Source: a virus. From it: a stretch of DNA of 64,000 nucleotides. Both the position numbers and the translations under genes were made by a program. The DNA lies in the IMG/VR virus record IMGVR_UViG_3300043775_003095, positions 1 through 64,000 of that record. One strand, 5' to 3'. The notes under the pieces were generated by a model that saw nothing but the letters and a program-made list of their open reading frames with translations, was not told the origin of the DNA and made no database searches. Of this stretch, positions 9,668 through 17,465 are shown piece after piece (the stretch's first letter is position 1; each line of letters starts with the position of its first letter).

Positions 9668-10258
9668 TTAATCCCATGGTCCATATATCCAATTCACTAG
9701 CGATTTCCGCACACCTTGTGTAACTGCTCGAACACGATGAGGCATGTGAGAGGCGAAGAAAATAATATCACCTGCATTTGGTCGAAGCATTATTGGCTGT
9801 TCCACATTACCATTTGCAATCAATTCGAACTCACCACCAACATAATCAGAAGCATCAGATAACATAATTGTTGCACTAATTTTTCGAGTTAAATCAGCAT
9901 ACATGGAATCTGAATCAACATGCCAGTTATAATATTGATTTTCGCGATAAAGAGTATATTGAAATGGACCCATATGATTAATATTACTATTGAAGAAATC
10001 ATAGTTCACGTTTGCTAAGACTTGAGCAAAACGATCAAAGATCCAACCTGATTCATGATTAGGATTAACCCACATAATCTCAGAATCTCGAGATTCGAGT
10101 TTAACCTCACCTTCAGAATTATTAGATCCAACCATTCCTCTTCGGAATTTTTCTAAATCTTCCAAATCATAAATTCTTTTTACTTCTTCTTTAGAAAAGA
10201 CTTGTTCAACATGACAGAATTTAGGAAACTGTCTTTTGAATTTATCAATCTTAAACAT
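9668..10258 (-). CDS. Fe(II)/2-oxoglutarate dioxygenase, PKHD-hydroxylase type
   Basis: 196 aa from the ATG at 10258. That start has GGAG 8 nt upstream; a GTG at 10267 would overlap the ribosome site. The double-stranded beta-helix signature is clear: NWHVDSD gives the HxD iron ligands (about H113, D115), FFASHMPHRV supplies the distal His, and RKSLVNW supplies the Arg that binds 2OG. The region before it (PFQYTLYRENQYYNWH) matches PiuC/PKHD-type prolyl-hydroxylase-like enzymes. It is expected to hydroxylate an amino-acid side chain or small molecule. The neighbours are a collagen-like fibre gene (Gly-Pro rich) and a GlcNAc-transferase of the hydroxyproline-linked type, so protein prolyl hydroxylation is an attractive hypothesis. 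Confidence 0.88.
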   Translation of the reverse strand: MFKIDKFKRQFPKFCHVEQVFSKEEVKRIYDLEDLEKFRRGMVGSNNSEGEVKLESRDSEIMWVNPNHESGWIFDRFAQVLANVNYDFFNSNINHMGPFQYTLYRENQYYNWHVDSDSMYADLTRKISATIMLSDASDYVGGEFELIANGNVEQPIMLRPNAGDIIFFASHMPHRVRAVTQGVRKSLVNWIYGPWD

Positions 10259-10282
10259 AATATTCACTCCACTCTCAATTAA

Positions 10283-11452
10283 TTATTCAAGTTTAATTAC
10301 GACTTCCGATCCAGAAGGGGCTGTAACAGGATATGTTGAATTATCTGGGTAAGTCCAGTAACTTACTGTTGTTGGTGAAATTGGTGTCGCTGGAATTGGA
10401 CCACCATCAATCACATTACCAACTGCACCGCCAGGTAATGTCACACCAAGAGCAGAAGCAGAAGCACCAATGTTTCCAGGAGTAAATCCTGTGGCTGGTT
10501 GATTTGCAATTGGTTGATTCGCAATTGGATACGCGACATTGTAGTTGGTATTATAATTTGTATTATAGTTTGTCGTCCAAGCAGTTATTGGTTGATTCGC
10601 CAGTGGCTGAGTTGCGATTGGTTGGTTGGCAATTGGATAAGCAACGTTGTAGTTCGTATTATAATTGGTATTATAGTTTGTCGTCCAAGCAGTTATAGGC
10701 TGGTTTGCAATTGGTTGATTTGCCACTGGTTGATTTGCAACAGGATATGCGACGTTATATTCTGTATTGTAATTTGTGAAAAAGAATGCATTTCCTGGTG
10801 CAAATTGATGCCAGCATTGAAAGTAAACCCAGTGCCACTGATATTGTAATGGATTTGTTTGATCGAATGCAAAGTGCGATGGACATTGAGAGTCGTCGAA
10901 GTTGTAACTGGTACTTTGAACATATCCTGGAGGACCAGCTTGGTTTTGATAGATACCGTAAGTCCAATATCGATAAGAGTTCACGAAATAAACACCTGGA
11001 TTATTTCCACCAAACGAGAAGTGTCCAAAACCGAATCCAGCAAATGGATATGTTACGAAATAGTTCGTATTATAATTGGTATTGTAGTTTGTTGTCCAAG
11101 CAGTTGCTGGTTGATTTGCGATTGGACGATTGGCGATTGGTTGATTCGCGATTGGGTACGCAACATTATAATTGGTGTTATAGTTTGTATTGTAATTGGT
11201 TGTCCAAGCAGTTGCTGGCTGATTCGCCAGTGGCTGATTTGCGATCGGCTGATTGGCGATTGGATACGCAACATTATAATTGGTGTTATAGTTTGTCACC
11301 CAACCTGCTGTTACTGGAGAGTTTCCAGGAGCACCCTTTCCTGAAACTGTACCAACAAAACGACCATATGGGATTGTAACGTTTCCTGGAGAGGTTACGG
11401 TAGTCGTTCCTCTCGAAGGTCCAGGGAGCCAAGTTTTATTTAAATCTGACAT
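10283..11452 (-). CDS. Repetitive structural protein with TNYNTNYN / ANQP repeats
   Basis: 389 aa. Blocks of TNYNTNYNVAYPIANQP followed by PxANQ pentads alternate with TAWT linkers on both sides of a non-repetitive centre (about residues 125-230). The centre is rich in aromatic residues and has two Cys (SQCPSH and FQCWHQ). The Asn/Tyr-rich repeats suggest an extended beta fibre. It starts right behind a late promoter (11476-11483), and its ATG has GGGA upstream. I do not recognise a family. A fibre or adhesin-like decoration protein is the likeliest role from composition and position. Confidence 0.7.
   Translation of the reverse strand: MSDLNKTWLPGPSRGTTTVTSPGNVTIPYGRFVGTVSGKGAPGNSPVTAGWVTNYNTNYNVAYPIANQPIANQPLANQPATAWTTNYNTNYNTNYNVAYPIANQPIANRPIANQPATAWTTNYNTNYNTNYFVTYPFAGFGFGHFSFGGNNPGVYFVNSYRYWTYGIYQNQAGPPGYVQSTSYNFDDSQCPSHFAFDQTNPLQYQWHWVYFQCWHQFAPGNAFFFTNYNTEYNVAYPVANQPVANQPIANQPITAWTTNYNTNYNTNYNVAYPIANQPIATQPLANQPITAWTTNYNTNYNTNYNVAYPIANQPIANQPATGFTPGNIGASASALGVTLPGGAVGNVIDGGPIPATPISPTTVSYWTYPDNSTYPVTAPSGSEVVIKLE
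10490..11310 (-). repeat. Tandem DNA repeats coding for ANQP/TNYN units
   Basis: Near-identical 12-15 nt units (GTAATTGGTAT and TGATTTGCGATTGGT types on the plus strand) recur in two blocks, 10490-10770 and 11055-11300. A longer composite unit of about 110 nt is visible. The two blocks flank a unique centre. Confidence 0.75.
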
Positions 11453-11475
11453 AGTAATCCCAAAAATCTTTTTTA

Positions 11476-11483
11476 TATTTATA
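11476..11483 (-). promoter_or_regulatory. T4-type late promoter (TATAAATA)
   Basis: Perfect minus-strand TATAAATA in the 84-nt gap between the collagen-like tailspike gene and the TNYN-repeat gene, 23 nt before the ATG at 11452. The spacing leaves room for a short leader with the ribosome site. Confidence 0.75.
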
Positions 11484-11536
11484 AGGATCGAAACATCCCT
11501 ATATTCTACGTTAAATTTACGCCAAAATCAAGTTGA

Positions 11537-14500
11537 TTATGTCTTGAAATATGTTAATTGCACGGACAATGCGTCTCCCGCAGCAAAATTTACAGGATTC
11601 TCAGAACCTGCAGCATTTCGAACGAACAAACCATTATCAACAGCCAAAGAGACAGTACTACCACCACCATCGACAAACGCAGATCCACTATAAAATTTAG
11701 CGACACTATCGTCGTAAATTCTCCAGACACCATTATAACTTAATCCTGCATAAGCAGAGGCAAAGGGTAATGCAAGATATACATATCCTGATGTTGATTT
11801 GGTGGCAATACTTGTTGTACTTCCCAACAATAATGTTGCGACAACTGTAACTTCATTTCCATTCAAACTATAATACCCAACGTTGTTTCCGTTTCCAATC
11901 GTTACAGCTGTTTGCGGAGAACCAAATTCTTGATTATACCAAGTTGGTGTGAAATTCGTGATGCTTGAAGCACCTGATGTTGGTCCACTTGGTCCTTGTG
12001 AGCCTTGTGCACCAGTTGGACCAGATGGACCTTGTGCGCCTTGCGGACCAGTTGCACCACCGCCATCTGCAGATCGTGTATTTGTGATAACCGCTCCAGT
12101 TGAATCAAAATCTGCTACTGTTGATCCATAGTATTTGTTCCCATCTCTCCAAAGATTATTAACTGTCCAATCACCAGATAATCTAATCCCATATTGCATT
12201 TGTGGCGAAGCACGATTATCAATAAATGAGTTATTATCGATAATTAATTCTTTGACTGTAGATGCACCACCAGTTGTATAAGCCAAAATTCCATATGCAC
12301 CAGATGGGAATGATGAAGTGGTGTTTGGATTTAAAATGGTATTGTTCGTGATTCGAATTGTTCCTAAACTCTTTCCTGATACAGCACTATACAAAACAAT
12401 GCCGCGAGCAAATCCAGTGCAATAGTTACCATCAATAACAATTCGATCCATCACGCCGCTTACACGTGCAGTGAATATTCCTATAAAATAAGATTGATAA
12501 TTTGATTGCCCAGCAGGCACTTCTTTTCTAGCAATGTTGTTACAGATGCTCCAATCTTCAATCTCTTCATCTTCAGCAATAAGAACACCCACTTTAGGAA
12601 CGCCATCTGCGCTAGAAGTATTGTCATATATGAATGTATTGTCAGAAATATTCACATTTCGAATAATTGTTGGACCACCTTCGCGTCTATACGAACCCAT
12701 TCCATAAGTCAATACTTTGAAATTATTTTGCGCAATTACAATATTGTTTGCTTCAAATGCTCCGTTTGAGGCAATCCAAAATCCTTGATAGTAATTTTCA
12801 AATAAATTGTTACTATATCTGTGATTGCTTCCGTGAGTTTCAATCGCAACAAGTGTACCACATGTTATTGTTCCACCACCATCAGCATATGGTCCAGTTG
12901 AACCATTTGGGAACATTGAATCTGCTGTGAATGAACATCCTTCTACAGTCAAATCATCAACCATACCGTAAAATGTTGAGTGGTCCGCAGCACGTTTACC
13001 ATTATTTTTAAATGTGCAGTTCAGAACTTTCCAATTTTTTCCTAATTTTATTTTCGTTGCGCCATCTAATTGAGCACAACCAAGAACAGTTTTACCCATA
13101 TTATTCAAGAAGATGCACTTTTCAATTACAACATCGTCAATATATGCTCCAATACCATCACCAATTGCCCAACGAGGCGCGCCACCAGAACTTCCACCGA
13201 CGCTTTGACCAACTCCATATATGCTAGTTTGAGTTACATTTACCACTAGAGCACCGCTGCCACTATTATACGATGTGACGGTTCCATGCATAGACCATAA
13301 TGATGCTCCAGTTCCTGAAGCAACTAACATACCAATATCTTCACCAACACTAAAACTTTTACCAGTTTCTATGGTGAATGATTTTGATCCTGTTCCAATT
13401 GTGTTGGTTGAGGTGCTTGTTGCTCTTCTTGATGGAATAGAATAGCGTGGTGTTTTACCACTAATAAAGATTTGTGGATTATTGTCTCCAGGGAATGGCG
13501 CGATACCATCATTGTTATTTCCATTCATGTCCATTGTCAAACCATAGAAGGAGACATTTGCAGTTGGGACATTTGTAAAGAACATCGCATGCGCTTTCAC
13601 AGCACCAACAACTGAGAAATTGTCTGCAAGTTTAAATACTGCACCTTCCTCAGCAACAATAGACATATTATTTTGTATTGTAAATGCAACATAAACTGGA
13701 CCAGAGTCAGCAGCACCACCAGCCCACTCAGATGCTGTTGCTGGAACGATCTTATACAATCCTGCTGGAATGAACAGATCTTTTCTTTGTGCTGATGCAG
13801 CGTCGATCGCTGCTTTAATTTTTGATGTTACATCAAGAGTAAACGATCTATTTTCAACATCGGTGATTTCAGCAGTTGTCATGAAATCAAATACACTAAT
13901 TCGATCTCTCAATCCTGCTTGAACTGTTCTGCTAACAGCACCTGTGCCATCTTGGATGTAATTGATTGATGCTGCATCATTTGGTCCTTGTGGACCTGAT
14001 GGACCAGATGGACCTGATGCACCTCTTGGACCACTCGGACCTGATGGTCCAGAAACTGTAGAGGCAGCGCCAGATGGACCCGATGGACCTGACGGACCAG
14101 TTGGACCAGAAATGGTAGATGCAGCACCTGATGGACCAGTAGGACCTTCTACTGTTGAGAATATTATTGCAACATCAACTTTCCAACTGCTAAATGAATT
14201 TCCTACACCTGCTGCAGAGTCAAGAATTGGATCTGAGAAGAATGTAAATTCACCAGTGGCTGGATTATATGCTTCAACACTTCCGTATATAAAGTTAAAT
14301 CCATCGTGTCGAATAAGAGCACCACGTCCAGGCGTCCAAGATAAACCAGTGCCGACTGTAATCGTGATGTTTATATTTTGAGCAATCGTAAATGTCGATG
14401 TACTAGATGTAGAATATTTGTCACCAGTTGGACCAGAAGGACCTTGTGGACCACTTGGACCAGATGGACCATTTGGTGGACCTTGCGGACCTTGTGGACC

Positions 14501-15226
14501 TGACGGACCAGATGGACCACCTGGATCTCCTTGTGGACCACTTGGACCAGAAACACCTTGAGTTCCTTGTGGACCTGACGGACCAGTTCCCTGTGGACCT
14601 GATACGCCTTGTGCACCAGACGGACCAGTTATACCTCTTGGTCCAGATGGTCCAGAAACTGTAGAGGCAGCGCCAGATGGACCCGATGGACCACTGGGAC
14701 CAGAAACACCTTGTGAACCTTGTGGACCTGAAACATTAGAGGCAGCACCAGATGGACCTGATGTTCCTTGCGGACCAGAAGGACCAGAAACTGTAGATGC
14801 TGCCCCCTGAGCACCCGATGGTCCAGATGGACCTTGTGCACCCTGTGGTCCAGAAACAGTAGATGCGGCACCTTGTGCGCCAGATGGACCAGACGGACCT
14901 TGTGCGCCTTGCGGACCAGAAACTGTTGATGCTGCTCCAGATGGACCACTTGGTCCAGATGGACCTGATGGACCTGATGGACCACTCACTCCACCGCCAC
15001 CCCCACCAGTTGATGTGAATGCAACGTTTGTATATCCAGGATTACCTGTGTTTGGAGTTACTGAAACGGTGACTGTATCAGTATTAATAAAATTGAGAAA
15101 TTTCGTAAACTCAATAGATGAGCCATTTGCTGCAACGTTGAGATTTGATCCAACTTGCGCAGTATCTAGAAAACTTCCATCAGGAAATAAAATTCCTTTT
15201 GTATTAATTGTAAGTAGATTAGACAT
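11537..15226 (-). CDS. Tailspike/fibre with collagen-like repeats and right-handed beta-helix
   Basis: 1229 aa. Residues 1-75 form a beta N-terminal module shared in style with other fibres of this window ([14 protein letters not shown]). About 78-268 is a long Gly-Pro-Ser/Gly-Pro-Gln collagen-like stalk. About 268-360 is a small beta domain, and about 360-415 a second collagen block. From about 415 a tailspike-type entry ([11 protein letters not shown]...AAIDAA) leads into a long region of short Asn-rich rungs (e.g. [20 protein letters not shown]), typical of a right-handed beta-helix. A third short collagen block (about 1057-1085) precedes a C-terminal trimerisation/binding domain. Pectate-lyase-like folds in this position often bind or cleave surface polysaccharide, but no catalytic residues can be assigned here. 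Confidence 0.85.
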   Translation of the reverse strand: MSNLLTINTKGILFPDGSFLDTAQVGSNLNVAANGSSIEFTKFLNFINTDTVTVSVTPNTGNPGYTNVAFTSTGGGGGGVSGPSGPSGPSGPSGPSGAASTVSGPQGAQGPSGPSGAQGAASTVSGPQGAQGPSGPSGAQGAASTVSGPSGPQGTSGPSGAASNVSGPQGSQGVSGPSGPSGPSGAASTVSGPSGPRGITGPSGAQGVSGPQGTGPSGPQGTQGVSGPSGPQGDPGGPSGPSGPQGPQGPPNGPSGPSGPQGPSGPTGDKYSTSSTSTFTIAQNINITITVGTGLSWTPGRGALIRHDGFNFIYGSVEAYNPATGEFTFFSDPILDSAAGVGNSFSSWKVDVAIIFSTVEGPTGPSGAASTISGPTGPSGPSGPSGAASTVSGPSGPSGPRGASGPSGPSGPQGPNDAASINYIQDGTGAVSRTVQAGLRDRISVFDFMTTAEITDVENRSFTLDVTSKIKAAIDAASAQRKDLFIPAGLYKIVPATASEWAGGAADSGPVYVAFTIQNNMSIVAEEGAVFKLADNFSVVGAVKAHAMFFTNVPTANVSFYGLTMDMNGNNNDGIAPFPGDNNPQIFISGKTPRYSIPSRRATSTSTNTIGTGSKSFTIETGKSFSVGEDIGMLVASGTGASLWSMHGTVTSYNSGSGALVVNVTQTSIYGVGQSVGGSSGGAPRWAIGDGIGAYIDDVVIEKCIFLNNMGKTVLGCAQLDGATKIKLGKNWKVLNCTFKNNGKRAADHSTFYGMVDDLTVEGCSFTADSMFPNGSTGPYADGGGTITCGTLVAIETHGSNHRYSNNLFENYYQGFWIASNGAFEANNIVIAQNNFKVLTYGMGSYRREGGPTIIRNVNISDNTFIYDNTSSADGVPKVGVLIAEDEEIEDWSICNNIARKEVPAGQSNYQSYFIGIFTARVSGVMDRIVIDGNYCTGFARGIVLYSAVSGKSLGTIRITNNTILNPNTTSSFPSGAYGILAYTTGGASTVKELIIDNNSFIDNRASPQMQYGIRLSGDWTVNNLWRDGNKYYGSTVADFDSTGAVITNTRSADGGGATGPQGAQGPSGPTGAQGSQGPSGPTSGASSITNFTPTWYNQEFGSPQTAVTIGNGNNVGYYSLNGNEVTVVATLLLGSTTSIATKSTSGYVYLALPFASAYAGLSYNGVWRIYDDSVAKFYSGSAFVDGGGSTVSLAVDNGLFVRNAAGSENPVNFAAGDALSVQLTYFKT
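14410..15000 (-). repeat. Collagen-like 9-bp repeat array (Gly-Pro-Ser/Gln)
   Basis: The plus strand shows reiterated GGACCAGATGGACC / CCTTGTGGACC motifs, i.e. Gly-X-Y triplets on the minus strand. Most triplets are GPS or GPQ with Pro in the X position, interrupted by GAASTVS or GAQ linkers. Shorter arrays occur at 13980-14145 and 11975-12055. Confidence 0.85.
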
Positions 15227-15239
15227 TGATTACTCTAAA

Positions 15240-15803
15240 TTACAATCCACCGACATCAACTTGTAGAAAAACTGGAGCTGTTTGAATTGTGGTGCCTGTC
15301 GCTGAATTATTCGCGCAAATGATTATATCAAATGAAGAACTTTTAGTTCCATTCGAATTTATAAATAAAGAATATTCAACACCTGAACTTAATCTTGTGC
15401 GAGTACCATCAACTGGTCCGCTGCCACTTTCTAAATTATCTCCGCCAAAATTTGCAACATAAACATCATAATCAGAATTTGTTCCTGTTAGCAACCAATC
15501 AGCACTTGATGTTCTTACAGTTCCTGATATTGATGTTGATTCAAAGGTTTGAATTTTTCCGTTTGCAAAAATATTAACTCTGGCTTGAGCATTACCACCA
15601 CTCCCAGCATCTGTAGGATCAGTGGTGAAAACTGAATATCCAATTGTTGCATCTAATTCTACGCCAGGATGAACTTTTTGCCATGCTGTGCCAGTCCAAA
15701 CATGGACATTAGCCTGAGAGCCATTTTGCCAAGTGGTGCCATCCCAAACTTTGATTTGAGACGCCATTTTCCATTCTGTGCTGTCCCAGATTTTAAGAGC
15801 CAT
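15240..15803 (-). CDS. Small virion protein, W-repeat N-terminus
   Basis: 187 aa. The first 50 residues contain three copies of a 'V/I-WDGTTWQ'-like motif (KIWDSTEWK, KVWDGTTWQ, HVWTGTAWQ), seen in phage tail proteins as a short beta repeat. The rest is a beta-rich domain without recognised motif. It lies 13 nt from the tailspike gene and 12 nt from the next fibre gene on the same strand. It is probably a connector or minor fibre component; function inferred only from position. Confidence 0.65.
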   Translation of the reverse strand: MALKIWDSTEWKMASQIKVWDGTTWQNGSQANVHVWTGTAWQKVHPGVELDATIGYSVFTTDPTDAGSGGNAQARVNIFANGKIQTFESTSISGTVRTSSADWLLTGTNSDYDVYVANFGGDNLESGSGPVDGTRTRLSSGVEYSLFINSNGTKSSSFDIIICANNSATGTTIQTAPVFLQVDVGGL

Positions 15804-15815
15804 TTTGCACCTTAA

Positions 15816-17240
15816 TTAAAATTGAATCCAGATGTCACCCTTTTGATTTCCAGAGGCAGGTGCAGTGGCAGAGATGTATACGTTGGCGCTATCATAAGTT
15901 GCTGTTGCATGTTTCCATGCATTTGCACTTAAGAGACCACCAATTACTGAGAATGTTACATTTGCATTTCCAGCAGCATCACCACCACCGTCTAATACAT
16001 TCACTTGAATTGTTGATGTATTATTAAAGTTAAGTTGTTTTGCTGATAATGTGGATCCAAGATTTGCGGAAACACGAACTGTATTTGCTGATGTGTTTGC
16101 TTGAGCATATGCACCATTGGCTTGTCCATATGCACCATTGGCTGTATTGCGAGCAGTATTTGCCTGATCTCTAGCAGTATTGGCTTGATCTCTAGCAGCA
16201 GTTGCTTGAGTGCTTCCAGTATTTGCTTGACCATAAGCATCATTGGCTGTGGTTCGAGCAGTATTGGCTTGATCACGCGCTGTGTTGGCTTGACTGTAAG
16301 AATCGTTTGCAGTAGTGCGAGCAGTATTGGCTTGATTATATGCAGTATTCGCTTGGTCATAGGAAGTGTTGGCTTGAGCATAAACAATGTTCGCATGAGC
16401 GTATGCGCCGTTAGCCTGACCATAGGCACCATTTGCTCGATCATATGAACTGTTGGCTTGTCCATATGCAATATTCGCTGTATCACGTGCAGTATTCGCT
16501 TGATCGCGTGCCGTGTTTGCTTGTGTACGTGCCGTATTTGCTTGATCTCGGGCGGTGTTTGCTTGATCATATGGAGCACCGCCACCAGCAGTATTTGCGG
16601 CTTCATAGGCAGCGTTCGCAGTATTACGAGCAGTGTTTGCTTGATCATACGCATCACTAGGACTTGCAAAACTCGTTTGAAGAGAAATATTTGCATTTCC
16701 GTCTAATGCATCAGTGACACTCACAAGAATACTTGAAGTGTTGATGAAATTTAATTTTTTACTGGTTAAAGTAGAACCACTATTTGCAGAAATACTAGCA
16801 GTTTCAGAGGCAGTATTTGCGGTATCACGCGCAGTGTTCGCTTGATCTCTGGCAGTATTTGCAATATCATATGCAGCGTTTGCCTGATTTCGCGCAAGGT
16901 TAGCCTGATTCGTTACATTTAATCCAGCTGTTGTGATGAATGATGTTGAATTTACTGCAGTTGTTGCATTTATCACTGCAGCATTAATACCTGTTGTAAC
17001 AGTTAATCTGTTGATGGTCGCATTACCGCTAATTGAAGCGTCATTCGCAACAGAAAAAACAGTACCACCACCGTCTTTTTGAACACTTAAAACGCCATTT
17101 GCGATCGCATAATTACCGCCATCTTTGACATAATTTGTATTTCGTAAAGTGTTACGATCTGCAATCAAATCATTTGTAGCGACTCGCCACTCATCAAAGG
17201 TGTTGGTTACGACAACTGTTGAAATATTTGCATTAGCCAT
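15816..17240 (-). CDS. Tail fibre protein with QAN heptad repeats
   Basis: 474 aa. The N-terminus (ANISTVVVTNTFDEWRVATNDLIADRN) resembles the baseplate-proximal module of T4-like marine phage fibres. It is followed by beta segments and two large heptad blocks (ARDQANTARTTANDAYGQAN style) separated by the shared KKLNFINTSSILVSV module. The C-terminus is a short Gly/Asp-rich region ending in KGDIWIQF. Its start codon overlaps the stop of the coiled-coil gene at 17240-17464 (TAATG), so translation is coupled. Structural role is certain in kind; exact position in the virion is not. Confidence 0.8.
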   Translation of the reverse strand: MANANISTVVVTNTFDEWRVATNDLIADRNTLRNTNYVKDGGNYAIANGVLSVQKDGGGTVFSVANDASISGNATINRLTVTTGINAAVINATTAVNSTSFITTAGLNVTNQANLARNQANAAYDIANTARDQANTARDTANTASETASISANSGSTLTSKKLNFINTSSILVSVTDALDGNANISLQTSFASPSDAYDQANTARNTANAAYEAANTAGGGAPYDQANTARDQANTARTQANTARDQANTARDTANIAYGQANSSYDRANGAYGQANGAYAHANIVYAQANTSYDQANTAYNQANTARTTANDSYSQANTARDQANTARTTANDAYGQANTGSTQATAARDQANTARDQANTARNTANGAYGQANGAYAQANTSANTVRVSANLGSTLSAKQLNFNNTSTIQVNVLDGGGDAAGNANVTFSVIGGLLSANAWKHATATYDSANVYISATAPASGNQKGDIWIQF

Positions 17241-17464
17241 TACGGACCTCTAGTCTCAAGTATCTGAAGTATTTTATTCAGATTACCTTTTATTTCGTTT
17301 ACATCATTTTCTAGTTTATTTATCGCCTCGTCGACTTGTTTTTCTCGACGCATTTTTTGTTTATATAGAAGATCTTTATTTAATACATTTTTGTCAACAT
17401 TCAAGATTGCCATTGTTTGCGAATCTCGAACAAGATCACTTCTATCTTTAACTTTAATTTTCAT
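17240..17464 (-). CDS. Small coiled-coil protein upstream of fibre gene
   Basis: 74 aa from the ATG at 17464 (MKIKVKDRSDLVRDSQT). The second half (EKQVDEAINKLENDVNEIKGNLNKILQILE) is a strongly predicted parallel coiled coil. The start at 17485 in the same frame would overlap the upstream gene and is less likely. It is translationally coupled to the fibre gene by a 1-nt overlap. Similar short proteins precede fibre genes in T4-like marine phages, possibly as assembly factors or linkers; function unproven. Confidence 0.72.
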   Translation of the reverse strand: MKIKVKDRSDLVRDSQTMAILNVDKNVLNKDLLYKQKMRREKQVDEAINKLENDVNEIKGNLNKILQILETRGP

Positions 17465-17465
17465 A

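Noticed and set aside
14428-14664. Plus-strand ORF with [15 protein letters not shown] pattern
   Set aside because: Antisense reading of the collagen-like GPS/GPQ repeats.
15360-15367. Plus-strand TATAAATA
   Set aside because: It lies inside a minus-strand structural gene with no plus-strand gene downstream.
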